DNA of 64,000 nt. Origin: Nocardioides terrae. GTDB taxonomy: Bacteria; Actinomycetota; Actinomycetes; Propionibacteriales; Nocardioidaceae. Location of the stretch: positions 1-64,000 of the forward strand of contig NZ_FOLB01000007.1 in NCBI RefSeq assembly GCF_900112345.1. Direction: 5' to 3'. Shown piece by piece: positions 9,171-18,036 of this stretch. The translations under genes were made by a program, and so were the position numbers. The notes below the pieces were generated by a model. It did no database searches, was not told the DNA's origin, and saw only the letters and a program-made list of their open reading frames with translations. The first letter of the stretch is position 1. Each line of letters opens with the position of its first letter.

Positions 9171-10163
9171 CTACTGGGCGGGCGTGGCGGACGGCGAGGC
9201 CGACGGAGCCGGCTTGGTGGCGCTGAGCACGTCGACGACGAAGTAGAGCGTGCTGTTGGCCGGGATGTTGGCCTGCTCCTGCGCGCCGTAGCCGAGCAGC
9301 GGCGGGATCTGGAGCATCACCCGGCTGCCGACCTTCACTCCGGTCAGGCCGTAGGTCCAGCCCTTCACCACGTCGCCGAGGCCGAACTCGGCCGGCTTCT
9401 TGGTGTAGCTCTCGTCGAACGGCTTCTTCGCGCCGTAGACCATGCCGAGGTAGTTGACCTTGACGGTCATGTCGGCGGTGACCGTCTCGCCCTTGCCCTG
9501 CTTCAACGTGCTGCGCAGGAACTCGCCGTTCTGCTCCGGCTTGGGCAGGCCCGTGAAGTCCATCCGTGCAGGCACGTTGGGCTTGCCCTTGGCGGGCTTG
9601 AGCTTCGGAAGCTTGGAGCGGTCGACGTCGGTCGGCTTGTCGACGGCCGGGGCGACCAGGTCGACCAGGATCAGCAGCGGGTCGGTGTTGGCCACGCCCA
9701 GGTTCGGGTTGCCCGCGTCGCCGAAGACCTCCTTGGCGCTGGCCACGGCGGCGACGCGCGAGCCGATCTTGGCGCCGGTGAGCAGCTTCTCGAAGGTCGG
9801 GCTGAGGCTCTTCGCGTCCGCCGTCAGCTCCTCGGGCTGCTTGTTGTCGTAGTCGCTGTAGGCCTGCTTCTGGGTGAAGCCGTTGCCGATCCAGATGTAG
9901 CCCCAGACCTTGCCACCCTGCTCGACGGTGGCGCCGTCGCCGGCCTTGAGGGTCTTAGTCTCGGTCTTCGTGACCGTGTCCATCTTGCCCTTCCAGTCGA
10001 CCTTCGGGGCGGTGCCCGGGTCGCCGGAGACGGCCGCCGCGTCGAAGCCCTTGACGGTCTTGTCGCCGAGTCCTTCGGTCTTGTCGCCGCCACAGGCGGC
10101 GAGGCTGGTGGCCAGCAGGGTCGTCAGGATGAGGGCGAGCGGGCGCGGGACGCGTCGGAGCAC
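9171..10163 (-). CDS. FKBP-type peptidyl-prolyl isomerase lipoprotein
   Basis: 330-residue exported lipoprotein: a signal peptide ends in the lipobox SLAAC, with acylated Cys at about 24. The C-terminal FKBP domain (about 215-315) is clear: VKVNYLGMVYG, FDESYTKKPAEFGLG, VVKGWTYGLTGVKVGSR, IPPLLGYG and NSTLYFVVDV. An earlier segment (about 75-170) looks like a second, degenerate FKBP repeat (GAKIGSRVAAVAS, DPLLILVDLV) without the active-site aromatic residues. It is likely a cell-surface prolyl isomerase or chaperone for exported proteins, which would suit its place near tatAC. It lies between pafA and pafB in the same orientation. The Ser/Pro/Ala-rich tail is low complexity. Confidence 0.92.
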   Translation of the reverse strand: MLRRVPRPLALILTTLLATSLAACGGDKTEGLGDKTVKGFDAAAVSGDPGTAPKVDWKGKMDTVTKTETKTLKAGDGATVEQGGKVWGYIWIGNGFTQKQAYSDYDNKQPEELTADAKSLSPTFEKLLTGAKIGSRVAAVASAKEVFGDAGNPNLGVANTDPLLILVDLVAPAVDKPTDVDRSKLPKLKPAKGKPNVPARMDFTGLPKPEQNGEFLRSTLKQGKGETVTADMTVKVNYLGMVYGAKKPFDESYTKKPAEFGLGDVVKGWTYGLTGVKVGSRVMLQIPPLLGYGAQEQANIPANSTLYFVVDVLSATKPAPSASPSATPAQ

Positions 10164-10279
10164 GGTTTCAAGCCTTCTTCAGCGTGGGGAGGACGGACAG
10201 CGTGCGCCACCCTACAAGCCGATCCTGAAGGGATGCTGACCAGGACGCGGTGAGTCTCGACGCGCCGGGCCCGGTGGTC

Positions 10280-11641
10280 TCACATCCCGTCGATGAGCCG
10301 CTGCACCCGCTCGTCGTACGCCCGGAACGGGTCCTTGCAGAGCACCGTGCGCTGCGCCTGGTCGTTGAGCTTGAGGTGGACCCAGTCGACGGTGAAGTCG
10401 CGGCGCCGCTCCTGGGCGCGCTTGATGAACTCGCCGCGCAGGCGGGCCCGAGTGGTCTGCGGCGGCACCGACTTGGCCTCGAAGATCCGCAGGTCGTTGG
10501 TCACCCGCGCGACCGCGCCCTTCTTCTCGAGCAGGTAGTAGAGCCCGCGGCCGCGGTGGATGTCGTGGTAGGCCAGGTCGAGCTGGGCGACCCGCGGGTG
10601 GCTCAGCGGCAGGCCGTGCTTGGCGCGGTAGCGGTCGATCAGCTTCCACTTGATCACCCAGTCGATCTCGCGCTCGACGAGCGAGAGGTCGTCGGACTCG
10701 ACGGCCTTGAGCCCGCGCTCCCACAGGTCCAGGGCGCTCTCGATGACCGGGGTGGAGATCTGCCGGCGGTCCACGAAGTCGCGGGCCTTGGTGAGGTACT
10801 CCTTCTGGATGTCCAGCGCGCTGGCCTCGCGGCCGTTGGCGAGCCGGATCCGGCGGCTGCCCGAGACGTCGTGAGCGATCTCGCGGATGGCCCTGATCGG
10901 GTTCTCCATCGTGAGGTCGCGCATGACCACGCCCTCCTCGATCATCCGCAGCACCAGGTCGCAGGAGGCGATCTTCAGCATGGTGGTCGTCTCGGACATG
11001 TTGGAGTCGCCGACGATGACGTGCAGCCGGCGGTACTTCTCGGCGTCGGCGTGCGGCTCGTCGCGGGTGTTGATGATCGGACGGCTGCGGGTGGTCGCCG
11101 ACGAGACGCCCTCCCAGATGTGCTCGGCGCGTTGCGAGATGGAGTACGACGCCCCGCGCGGGGTCTGGGTGATCTTCCCGGCCCCGACGATGATCTGGCG
11201 GGTCACGAGGAACGGAATGAGCACGTCGGCGAGCCGGCTGAACTCGCCCGCGCGGCTGACGAGGTAGTTCTCGTGGCAGCCGTAGGAGTTGCCGGCCGAG
11301 TCGGTGTTGTTCTTGAACAGGTAGATCTCGCCCGCGATGCCCTCGTCGTGGAGCCGCTGCTCGGCGTCGAGCAGAAGCCCCTCGAGCACCCGCTCCCCCG
11401 CCTTGTCGTGGGTGACGACCTCGGTCACGTCGTCGCACTCGGGCGTGGCGTACTCCGGGTGGCTGCCGACGTCGAGGTAGAGCCGGGCGCCGTTGCGCAG
11501 GAAGACATTGCTGGAGCGGCCCCAGCTCACGACCTTGCGGAAGAGGTAGCGCGCGACCTCGTCGGGGCTGAGCCGCCGCTGCCCGCGGAACGTGCAGGTG
11601 ACGCCGTACTCGTTCTCGATCCCGAAGATCCGGCGGTCCAT
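10280..11641 (-). CDS. pafA: Pup-protein ligase PafA
   Basis: 453-residue ligase that phosphorylates the C-terminal Glu of Pup with ATP and joins it to substrate lysines. It belongs to the glutamine-synthetase-like carboxylate-amine ligase fold. The N-terminal GIENEYG carries metal-binding acids (Glu9, Glu11). The catalytic base lies in the [14 protein letters not shown] motif (Asp57). [20 protein letters not shown] and [13 protein letters not shown] are strongly conserved in the PafA/Dop family. Length is normal and, as expected for PafA, it lacks the Dop-specific loop. It has its own TAGGGT box 6 bases before the ATG and no Shine-Dalgarno, so it can be transcribed separately from prcA. Confidence 0.97.
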   Translation of the reverse strand: MDRRIFGIENEYGVTCTFRGQRRLSPDEVARYLFRKVVSWGRSSNVFLRNGARLYLDVGSHPEYATPECDDVTEVVTHDKAGERVLEGLLLDAEQRLHDEGIAGEIYLFKNNTDSAGNSYGCHENYLVSRAGEFSRLADVLIPFLVTRQIIVGAGKITQTPRGASYSISQRAEHIWEGVSSATTRSRPIINTRDEPHADAEKYRRLHVIVGDSNMSETTTMLKIASCDLVLRMIEEGVVMRDLTMENPIRAIREIAHDVSGSRRIRLANGREASALDIQKEYLTKARDFVDRRQISTPVIESALDLWERGLKAVESDDLSLVEREIDWVIKWKLIDRYRAKHGLPLSHPRVAQLDLAYHDIHRGRGLYYLLEKKGAVARVTNDLRIFEAKSVPPQTTRARLRGEFIKRAQERRRDFTVDWVHLKLNDQAQRTVLCKDPFRAYDERVQRLIDGM

Positions 11642-11647
11642 GAAATG

Positions 11648-11653
11648 ACCCTA
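11648..11653 (-). promoter_or_regulatory. Probable -10 box of pafA (leaderless start)
   Basis: TAGGGT lies 6 bases before the pafA ATG (11641), within the short gap after prcA. Confidence 0.5.
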
Positions 11654-11658
11654 CCCGC

Positions 11659-12456
11659 CTACGGTGCGATCGGAGGCTCGTTGTCGGCGTCGGCGTCGGC
11701 GCGGTCGGCATCGGCGTGGTCGGCTTCGTTGAGGTCGTCGGGCGCGTGGGTCGGCGTCCCGCGCTCCCCCAACAGCGGCCCGAGCCGGGCGGGGACCAGG
11801 CGCAGGAACTTGCGCGGCTGGCTGCGCGTGCGGTCGAGGACGGCGACCTCGAGGTCCTCCACCGGAATGACCCGGTCGTCGGACTCGGTGTGCCCGAGCG
11901 CGGCCACGGCGACCGCGAGCGCGCCCTCGAGGTCGAGCCCGGCCGTGTAGTGCTCCTTGAGGTAGCCCCCGACGACGTCGGCGGCACCGCCCATCACCGC
12001 GTAGCCGTGCTCGTCGGCGACCTGGCCGTCGTAGGTGAGCCGGTAGAGCTGGTCGTCCTCGGCGCTGTCGCCGATCTCGCCGACGAAGATCTCGACCTCA
12101 TAGGGCTTCTCGCCGCCGCTGGAGAAGATCGTGCCGAGCGTCTGCGCGTAGGCGTTGGCCAGGCCACGGCCGGTGACGTCGCGGCGGTCGTAGGCGTAGC
12201 CGCGCATGTCGGCGAGCCGCACGCCGGCGATGCGGAGGTTCTCGAACTCGTTGTAGCGACCGACCGCTGCGAAGGCGATCCGGTCGTAGATCTCGCTGAC
12301 CTTGTGCAGGGCGGCCGACGGGTTCTCGGAGGCGAAGAGGATCCCCTCGGCGTACTGCACGGCCACGACCGAACGGCCGCGCGAGATCCCCTTCCGGGCG
12401 AAGTCCGCCCGGTCCTTCATCAGCTGCTCGGGGCTGACGTAGAACGGCGTGCTCAT
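11659..12456 (-). CDS. prcA: 20S proteasome alpha subunit PrcA
   Basis: 265-residue alpha subunit that forms the outer, gated heptameric rings of the 20S core. The N-terminal tail ([29 protein letters not shown]) matches the gate-forming actinobacterial type. The alpha-fold follows with [38 protein letters not shown] and [21 protein letters not shown] segments. The C-terminus is an acidic Asp/Ala-rich extension. It has no catalytic N-terminal Thr, as expected for alpha subunits. Its ATG overlaps the prcB stop by 4 bases (ATGA), so the two subunits are translationally coupled, fitting their 1:1 stoichiometry. Confidence 0.97.
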   Translation of the reverse strand: MSTPFYVSPEQLMKDRADFARKGISRGRSVVAVQYAEGILFASENPSAALHKVSEIYDRIAFAAVGRYNEFENLRIAGVRLADMRGYAYDRRDVTGRGLANAYAQTLGTIFSSGGEKPYEVEIFVGEIGDSAEDDQLYRLTYDGQVADEHGYAVMGGAADVVGGYLKEHYTAGLDLEGALAVAVAALGHTESDDRVIPVEDLEVAVLDRTRSQPRKFLRLVPARLGPLLGERGTPTHAPDDLNEADHADADRADADADNEPPIAP

Positions 12457-13304
12457 CGGCCACCCTCCAGCTCGGCGTGGGGTCCGTCTGGCCGGGTCAT
12501 CCGTCCCGCGACGACCCGGTCGGCGACGGCCGCCACATCGCCGTCGGGGAGGCGGCGCCCGCCGGCGGCGGTGAGGATGTGCACCACCGGGAAGATGCGG
12601 CGGGTCAGGTCGGGCCCGCCGGTCGCTGAGTCGTCGTCGGCTGCGTCGTAGAGCGCCTGCACGACCGCCTCCACGGCGCCGCCCTCGTCGAGCCCGTCGC
12701 GGTAGAGCTTCTTGAGCGCGCCGCGGGCGAACATCGAGCCCGATCCGACGGAGTGGAACGAGGTCTCCTCGTAGCGGCCGCCGGTGACGTCGTAGGAGAA
12801 GATCCGGCCGAGCCCCTTGTCGAGGTCGAAGCCGGCGAAGAGGGGTACGACGGCCAGGCCCTGCATCGCCATGCCGAGGTTGCCGCGGATGAGGGCCGCG
12901 AGGCGGTTGGCCTTGCCGTCGAGGGAGAGCGTGGTGCCCTCGATCTTCTCGTAGTGCTCGAGCTCGGTCTGGAAGAGCCTGACCATCTCGACGGCGAGGC
13001 CCGCTGCGCCGGCGATGCCGACCGCGGAGAACTCGTCGGCCGGGAAGACCTTCTGGATGTCGCGCTGGGCGATGACGTTGCCCATCGTGGCGCGCCGGTC
13101 GCCGGCCATCACGACGCCGCCGTCGAAGGTGGCGGCGACGATGGTCGTGCCGTGCGGCGCCAGGTCGGCCGCGCTGCCTGCGGGGAGGCTCTGCCGGTCC
13201 TTGGGCCTGCCCGGGAGCAGGTCAGGTGCCTCGGTGGAGAGGAAGTCGGCGAAGGAGGAGGTGCCCGGCGCCATGAAGCTGGCCGGGATGCGAGGGTCGG
13301 CCAA
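12453..13304 (-). CDS. prcB: 20S proteasome beta subunit PrcB (catalytic)
   Basis: 283-residue precursor of the proteolytic beta subunit. A 52-residue propeptide ends in HG directly before the N-terminal nucleophile Thr53 of [23 protein letters not shown]; autocleavage there would give the active enzyme. Asp and Lys residues typical of the Thr-protease site follow (GDRRAT, Lys in IQKVFP). The start is taken as TTG at 13304: GGGGAG lies 6 bases upstream, overlapping the end of pup, whereas the first ATG (13274) has no ribosome site and would shorten the propeptide. The start is only 3 bases after the pup stop and the stop overlaps prcA, so pup-prcB-prcA is one operon. Confidence 0.96.
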   Translation of the reverse strand: MADPRIPASFMAPGTSSFADFLSTEAPDLLPGRPKDRQSLPAGSAADLAPHGTTIVAATFDGGVVMAGDRRATMGNVIAQRDIQKVFPADEFSAVGIAGAAGLAVEMVRLFQTELEHYEKIEGTTLSLDGKANRLAALIRGNLGMAMQGLAVVPLFAGFDLDKGLGRIFSYDVTGGRYEETSFHSVGSGSMFARGALKKLYRDGLDEGGAVEAVVQALYDAADDDSATGGPDLTRRIFPVVHILTAAGGRRLPDGDVAAVADRVVAGRMTRPDGPHAELEGGR

Positions 13305-13307
13305 GAC

Positions 13308-13505
13308 CTACTCCCCGCCCTTCTGGATGAAGGACTTCACGAAGTCCTCGGCGTTGGTCTCGAGCACGTCGTCGATCTCGTCCAAGATGTCGTCGACGTC
13401 GGCGTCGAGGGACTCCTTGCGCTCGGCCAGGTCGGTCTCGGAGGAGGTCTCGACCTCCTCCGACTCCTCGTTGGCCTTGCGGGGCTGCTTCTGCTCCTGT
13501 GCCAT
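13308..13505 (-). CDS. pup: Prokaryotic ubiquitin-like protein Pup, ending in GGE
   Basis: 65-residue intrinsically disordered tag protein. The N-terminal part is charged ([17 protein letters not shown]). The central region forms the helix that binds the ARC/Mpa coiled coil ([25 protein letters not shown]), and the C-terminus is [11 protein letters not shown]. The encoded last residue is Glu, not Gln, so Pup is ready for ligation by PafA without deamidation by Dop. Length is the family's usual. It is preceded by TAGGGT 7 bases before the ATG and starts the pup-prcB-prcA operon; the stop lies 3 bases before the TTG start of prcB. Confidence 0.97.
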   Translation of the reverse strand: MAQEQKQPRKANEESEEVETSSETDLAERKESLDADVDDILDEIDDVLETNAEDFVKSFIQKGGE

Positions 13506-13512
13506 GTCTCAG

Positions 13513-13518
13513 ACCCTA
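13513..13518 (-). promoter_or_regulatory. Probable -10 box of the pup-prcB-prcA operon
   Basis: TAGGGT, 7 bases upstream of the pup ATG at 13505, in the 38-base gap after dop; fits a leaderless transcript. Confidence 0.5.
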
Positions 13519-13543
13519 CCCACTGCGACACCCGATAGGTGGG

Positions 13544-15058
13544 CTATCCGCCCGCCGTCAGGGCTGCGAAGAGATCGGTGGCGGTGGCGCACCGGTCCAG
13601 GAGGGCGCCGACGTGTGCCTTGCTGCCGCGCAACGGGTCGATCGTGGGGACCCGCTGGAGCGACTCGCGTCCGGGCAGGTCGAAGATCACCGAGTCCCAG
13701 GAGGCCGCGGCGACGTTCTCGGCGTACTTCTCCAGGCAGCGGCCGCGGAAGTAGGCGCGGGTGTCGGTCGGCGGCTCGTGCTTGGCCGCCTCGACGCCCT
13801 CGTCGGTGAGGAGCCGCTCGATCCGGCCCGCCTTGACGAGGCGGTGGTAGAGGCCCTTCTCCGGTCGGAGGTCGGCGTACTGCAGGTCGATGAGGTGGAG
13901 CTTGGCGTCGTCCCAGTCGAGCCCGTCGCGGTCGCGGTAGGACTCCAGCAGCTTGAGCTTGGCCACCCAGTCGAGCTCGCCGGCGCAGAGCATGGGATCG
14001 CGCTCGAGCCGGTCGAGCACCGACTCCCAGCGCTCCAGCACGTCCTTCGTCTGCGCGTCGGCGTCGGCGCCGTAGCGGTCCTCGACGTACTTCTTGGCCA
14101 GGTCGAGGTATTCCAGCTGGAGCTGCACCCCGGTGAGGGTGCGGCCGTCGCGCAGGGTCACCGTGCGGCGCAGCGTCGGGTCGTGGGAGAGCGACCGGAG
14201 CCCGGCGACCGGCCCGTCGACCGAGAGGTCGAGAGAGATGAAGCGGTCCTCGATCATCGCCAGCACCAGGGAGGTCGTCCCGACCTTGAGGTACGTCGAC
14301 ACCTCGGCGAGGTTGGCGTCGCCGATGATCACGTGGAGGCGACGGTACTTGTCCGGGTCCGCGTGCGGCTCGTCGCGGGTGTTGATGATCGGACGCTTGA
14401 GGGTGGTCTCGAGACCGACCTCGACCTCGAAGAAGTCGGCGCGCTGGCTCAGCTGGAAGCCGTGCCCGCGACCGTCCTGGCCGATGCCGACCCGGCCCGC
14501 TCCGGTGATCACCTGGCGGCTGACGAAGAACGGCGTGAGGTGCTTGACGATGTCGGCGAAGGGCGTCGAGCGCCGCATGAGGTAGTTCTCGTGGGCGCCG
14601 TAGGAGGCGCCCTTGTTGTCGGTGTTGTTCTTGTAGAGCGTGATCGCGGGGTTCGTCGGCAGCTGCAGCGCGAGCTTGGTGGCGTCGAGCATGATCCGCT
14701 CCCCCGCCTTGTCGAACCGGACCGCGTCGAGCGGCGTGGTGACCTCGGGGGTGGAGAACTCCGGGTGGGCGTGGTCGACGTAGAGCCGGGCGCCGTTGGT
14801 CAGGATGACGTTGGCCAGGCCGAGGTCCTCGTCGGTCAGCTGGCTCGGGTCGGCGACGGAGCGCGACATGTCGAACCCGCGGGCGTCGCGCAGCGGCGAC
14901 TCCTCCTCGAAGTCCCAACGCGCGCGCCGCGCCTTGAGGGTCGCGCTCGCGTAGGCGTTGACGACCTGGGACGAGGCGACCATCGGGTTGGCCAGCGGCT
15001 GGCCCTGCACCGAGATGCCGTACTCCACCTCGGTGCCCATCACCCGTCGAACGCTCAT
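13544..15058 (-). CDS. dop: Depupylase/deamidase of Pup, Dop
   Basis: 504-residue paralogue of PafA that hydrolyses the isopeptide bond between Pup and its targets; in species with PupGln it also deamidates Pup. The metal site begins with MGTEVEYG (Glu10), and the family motif reads [13 protein letters not shown] with Asp95 at the catalytic position. An extra stretch at about 40-80 corresponds to the Dop-specific loop absent from Paf[21 protein letters not shown] and [13 protein letters not shown] match the family. Because Pup here already ends in Glu, the likely role is removal and recycling of Pup. The gene has TAGGCT 6 bases before its ATG and no Shine-Dalgarno sequence. Confidence 0.96.
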   Translation of the reverse strand: MSVRRVMGTEVEYGISVQGQPLANPMVASSQVVNAYASATLKARRARWDFEEESPLRDARGFDMSRSVADPSQLTDEDLGLANVILTNGARLYVDHAHPEFSTPEVTTPLDAVRFDKAGERIMLDATKLALQLPTNPAITLYKNNTDNKGASYGAHENYLMRRSTPFADIVKHLTPFFVSRQVITGAGRVGIGQDGRGHGFQLSQRADFFEVEVGLETTLKRPIINTRDEPHADPDKYRRLHVIIGDANLAEVSTYLKVGTTSLVLAMIEDRFISLDLSVDGPVAGLRSLSHDPTLRRTVTLRDGRTLTGVQLQLEYLDLAKKYVEDRYGADADAQTKDVLERWESVLDRLERDPMLCAGELDWVAKLKLLESYRDRDGLDWDDAKLHLIDLQYADLRPEKGLYHRLVKAGRIERLLTDEGVEAAKHEPPTDTRAYFRGRCLEKYAENVAAASWDSVIFDLPGRESLQRVPTIDPLRGSKAHVGALLDRCATATDLFAALTAGG

Positions 15059-15064
15059 GCATCG

Positions 15065-15070
15065 AGCCTA
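15065..15070 (-). promoter_or_regulatory. Probable -10 box of dop (leaderless start)
   Basis: TAGGCT, 6 bases upstream of the dop ATG at 15058. Confidence 0.45.
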
Positions 15071-15143
15071 CGCGGGAGGACCGACACGGGCCGGCCGACG
15101 TGTCGGCGTACACCGGAGCGGGTAACGACGCGGCGGAGGAGCG

Positions 15144-15977
15144 ATGACGAACATGAGCAGTGGCACTGCGGCGCGTGCGGCCGACGGGGCCAAGGACCAT
15201 CCGGCGCTGACCTGGACCGCGCGCCTGGGCTTCGCGTGCTACGGCGTGGTCTACCTGGTGATCGGGTGGCTGGCGCTGCAGCTGGCCCTCGGCGACTCCG
15301 AGGGATCGCCGTCCAAGAGCGGCGCTCTCGCGCAGCTCGCCGACCAGCCGTTCGGTCGGGCCCTGCTCTGGGTGACCGTCGTCGGGTTCGCGGCGCTCGT
15401 GGTCTGGGAGCTGTGCCAGGTCGTCGTGGGGCACCGCCACGACGAGGGCGCCAAGAAGGTGGTCGGCATGGCCGGGTCGGCCTTCAAGGTCGTCGTCTTC
15501 GCCACGCTGGCGATCAGCGCCGGCCGGGTGGCGAGCGGGGCATCCGGTTCGGGGTCCGGAGGGTCCAGCCAGGGCTGGACCGCCCGGGTGCTCTCCTGGC
15601 CCGCCGGCCCGGCGCTCGTGGCCATCGCCGGGGTCGCGATCATCGGCTACGCCGGGTGGAGTGCGTTCAGAGGTCTGACGGACCGCTGGCGCAAGGACCT
15701 CGACAGCGACGGCCGCACCGGCAGCACGGGACGAGCGATCACCGTGACCGCGCGGACCGGCTACGTCGGGCGCGGCGCGGCGTTCGGCGTCCTCGGCGGA
15801 CTCGTCGTCTGGGCGGGGCTGAGCCACGACGCGACCAGGTCCGGAGGCCTCGACGAGGCCCTCGACACGGTCCGCGGCGGCCCGGCCGGCCCTTACCTGC
15901 TGGCCCTGATCGCGCTGGGGCTGGTGTGCTTCGGCGTCTACAACATCGCCAAGGCCTGGTTCCTGCGCGAGGGCTGA
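15144..15977 (+). CDS. DUF1206 six-helix membrane protein
   Basis: 277-residue membrane protein with three repeats of a two-helix unit (about 20-75, 95-155 and 190-270), each opening with an Arg-Xaa-Gly-aromatic pattern (TARLGFACYGVVY, TARTGYVGRGAAF). This is the layout of the DUF1206 family, whose function is unknown. A Gly/Ser-rich linker (about 133-145) separates the second and third units. GGAGGA precedes the ATG by 3 bases; a second ATG three codons on is an alternative. It faces away from dop and begins the segment that separates dop from arc. Confidence 0.85.
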   Translation: MTNMSSGTAARAADGAKDHPALTWTARLGFACYGVVYLVIGWLALQLALGDSEGSPSKSGALAQLADQPFGRALLWVTVVGFAALVVWELCQVVVGHRHDEGAKKVVGMAGSAFKVVVFATLAISAGRVASGASGSGSGGSSQGWTARVLSWPAGPALVAIAGVAIIGYAGWSAFRGLTDRWRKDLDSDGRTGSTGRAITVTARTGYVGRGAAFGVLGGLVVWAGLSHDATRSGGLDEALDTVRGGPAGPYLLALIALGLVCFGVYNIAKAWFLREG

Positions 15978-16002
15978 CCGGGCTGACCGTCACACTGGGC
16001 CC

Positions 16003-16632
16003 ATGACGAACGGCCAGGCGCACCGAACCGTCCACCTCCGCGAAGCCGGCCCCGGCGATCGCGACGCCTGCTACGACATCTGCCTGCGCACGGGTGACTC
16101 TGGTGGTGACGCCAGCGGGCTGTACGCCGACCCCACGCTCGTCGGCAGCGTCTATGCCGGTCCCTACCTCACGGTCGGGCCCGGCCTGGGCTACGTGGCG
16201 GTCGACGGTGGCGGCGTCGCCGGCTACGTGCTCGGGACGGCCGACACGCGGGCGTTCGAGGCCGCCTGCGAGTCAGACTGGTGGCCCGCGCTCCGAGCTC
16301 GGCAGCCCGACCCCGGCCCTCATCCGCTGACGCCCGACGACCGGATGCGGCGGCTGGTCCACCGCCCGCCGACCGTCCCCGACGCCGTCGTACGGGCACA
16401 CCCGGCGCACCTGCACATCGACCTGCTGCCGCACCTGCAAGGGACCGGCACCGGACGGGCCCTCATGGAGCGGATCCTGGCGCGGTTCGCCGCGGAGGGC
16501 GCGAGCGGCGTCCACCTGGGCGTGGCCCGCGCGAACGAACGGGCCGTCGGCTTCTACCGGCACCTCGGCTTCACCGTGCTGACCGAGGACGACGACGGCC
16601 TCGTCCTCGGGCAACGGCTCCGAAGGCTCTGA
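16003..16632 (+). CDS. GNAT-family N-acetyltransferase
   Basis: 209-residue acetyltransferase. The acetyl-CoA-binding motif A is LLPHLQGTGTGRALM (about 142-156), following a beta strand with HLHIDL. Motif B follows with GVARANERAVGFYRHLGF. The overall pattern matches GNAT proteins related to the bacterial O-GlcNAcase acetyltransferase-like group. The substrate is unknown. It starts 25 bases after the DUF1206 gene in the same direction, so they may form a two-gene unit, and it converges with the decarboxylase gene 10 bases away. Confidence 0.85.
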   Translation: MTNGQAHRTVHLREAGPGDRDACYDICLRTGDSGGDASGLYADPTLVGSVYAGPYLTVGPGLGYVAVDGGGVAGYVLGTADTRAFEAACESDWWPALRARQPDPGPHPLTPDDRMRRLVHRPPTVPDAVVRAHPAHLHIDLLPHLQGTGTGRALMERILARFAAEGASGVHLGVARANERAVGFYRHLGFTVLTEDDDGLVLGQRLRRL

Positions 16633-16642
16633 CGGGGGCCGG

Positions 16643-18010
16643 CTACGGTTCGACGGAGCGCACCGCCCGCTCGAGCGCGTCCAGCGATCGGCGTACGTCG
16701 TCCTCGGTCGTCGCCCAGTTGCTGACCGAGACCCGCAGGACCGCGCGGTCGTGCCAGCGCGAGCCCGACATCCACGCCGTGCCGTCCGCGAGCACCGCCT
16801 GCGTGACCGCGCGGGTTCGCTCGTCGTCGCCGAACGCGGCACAGACCTGCGTGTAGTCGACGTCGTTGAGCACCTCGGCGCGCGGGAACGCCCGGATGCC
16901 CTCCGCGAACGCGGCGGCGTGCCGGCAGAAGCCGTCGACGAGGTCGGCCACGCCCGACCGGCCCAGCGAGCGCAGCACCGCCCAGACGGGCACTCCGCGC
17001 GCCCGGCGGGACAGCTCGGGCACCCGGTCGAACGGGTCGCCGGCCTCGTCGAGGATGAGATAGTCCCCGTGCTTGCCGGCCGCCGCGCCCAGTGCGACGG
17101 GGTCACGCACGATCGCGATCCCGCAGTCATAGGGGACGTTGAGCGTCTTGTGGGCGTCGGTGGTCCACGAGTCGGCGCCCTCGACGCCCGCGGTCAGGTG
17201 CTGCAGGGCCGGCGACACGGCCGCGAACAGTCCGAAGGCGCCGTCGACGTGGACCCACGCCCCGGCGTCGTGCGCGGCGGCGATCGCCGGGCCGAACGGG
17301 TCGAAGGCGCCCGAGTGCACGTTGCCCGCCTGCAGGACGACGATGGTCGGCTCCCCCGGCCTGAGCGACGCCGCGAGCGCGGCCGGGTCGAGCCGGCCCT
17401 GGTCGTCGGCGGCGACCGTGTCCGGCCGGCCCAGGCCGAGGTAGCGCAACGCGTAGTGGACGCTCTCGTGCCCCTCCGCCCCGGTGATGACCCGGACCCG
17501 TGGAGCACCGGTGAGACCGTCCCGGGCGGTGTCCCAGCCGGCCTGCCCGAGCAGGCGGTCGCGTGCAGCGAGCAGGCAGGTCAGGTTCGCCGTCGTAGCG
17601 CTGGTCGGGAAGCCGACGGCCGCCTCGGCGGGCAGCCCGAGGAGGTCGAGCAGCCACGCCGCCGCGACCTCCTCGACCGCCGCCACGGCCGGCGTCACCG
17701 CACGCAGCCCGTTGTTCTGGTCCCACGCTCCGACCAGCCAGTCGGCGGCGAGCGCCGCCGGCTCGGTGCCGCCGATGACCAGGCCGTAGAACCGGCCCGA
17801 CGGCATCGCCGTCAGCCCGGGCTCGCAGGCCCGGGCCAGCAGGTCGACGACGTCGCCGGGGTCGCTCGGCCCGGCCGGCAGGTCGCGGCCCAGGGCGTCG
17901 GAGACCTCGTCGGCGGTGGCCGACGCCGGGACGGGGCGCTTGCCGAGGGTCGCGAACCAGTCGGCCGCGTGGCGGTGCGCCCGCTCCAGCGGGTCGGTGC
18001 GTGGGTCCAT
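16643..18010 (-). CDS. PLP-dependent group II amino-acid decarboxylase
   Basis: 455-residue pyridoxal-phosphate enzyme of the aromatic-amino-acid/glutamate decarboxylase type. The PLP lysine is Lys288 in TTDAHKTLNVPYDCG. The cofactor-pyridine Asp is in AWVHVDGAFG, and GFPTSATTANLTCLLAARD is the phosphate-binding loop region. Substrate specificity (aromatic, glutamate or another amino acid) cannot be read from this. AGGAG lies 7 bases before the ATG. It starts 26 bases after a SAM methyltransferase gene that is preceded by a LuxR regulator, so the three likely form one operon; a decarboxylation-plus-methylation pathway for an amine is a reasonable inference. Confidence 0.88.
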   Translation of the reverse strand: MDPRTDPLERAHRHAADWFATLGKRPVPASATADEVSDALGRDLPAGPSDPGDVVDLLARACEPGLTAMPSGRFYGLVIGGTEPAALAADWLVGAWDQNNGLRAVTPAVAAVEEVAAAWLLDLLGLPAEAAVGFPTSATTANLTCLLAARDRLLGQAGWDTARDGLTGAPRVRVITGAEGHESVHYALRYLGLGRPDTVAADDQGRLDPAALAASLRPGEPTIVVLQAGNVHSGAFDPFGPAIAAAHDAGAWVHVDGAFGLFAAVSPALQHLTAGVEGADSWTTDAHKTLNVPYDCGIAIVRDPVALGAAAGKHGDYLILDEAGDPFDRVPELSRRARGVPVWAVLRSLGRSGVADLVDGFCRHAAAFAEGIRAFPRAEVLNDVDYTQVCAAFGDDERTRAVTQAVLADGTAWMSGSRWHDRAVLRVSVSNWATTEDDVRRSLDALERAVRSVEP

Positions 18011-18036
18011 CGCTGCTCTCCTGCCTTCGGACCGGC

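Noticed and set aside
13499..16006. Long overlapping frames on both strands across pup, dop and DUF1206
   Set aside because: They cross several well-supported genes and lack motifs; typical GC-rich shadow frames.
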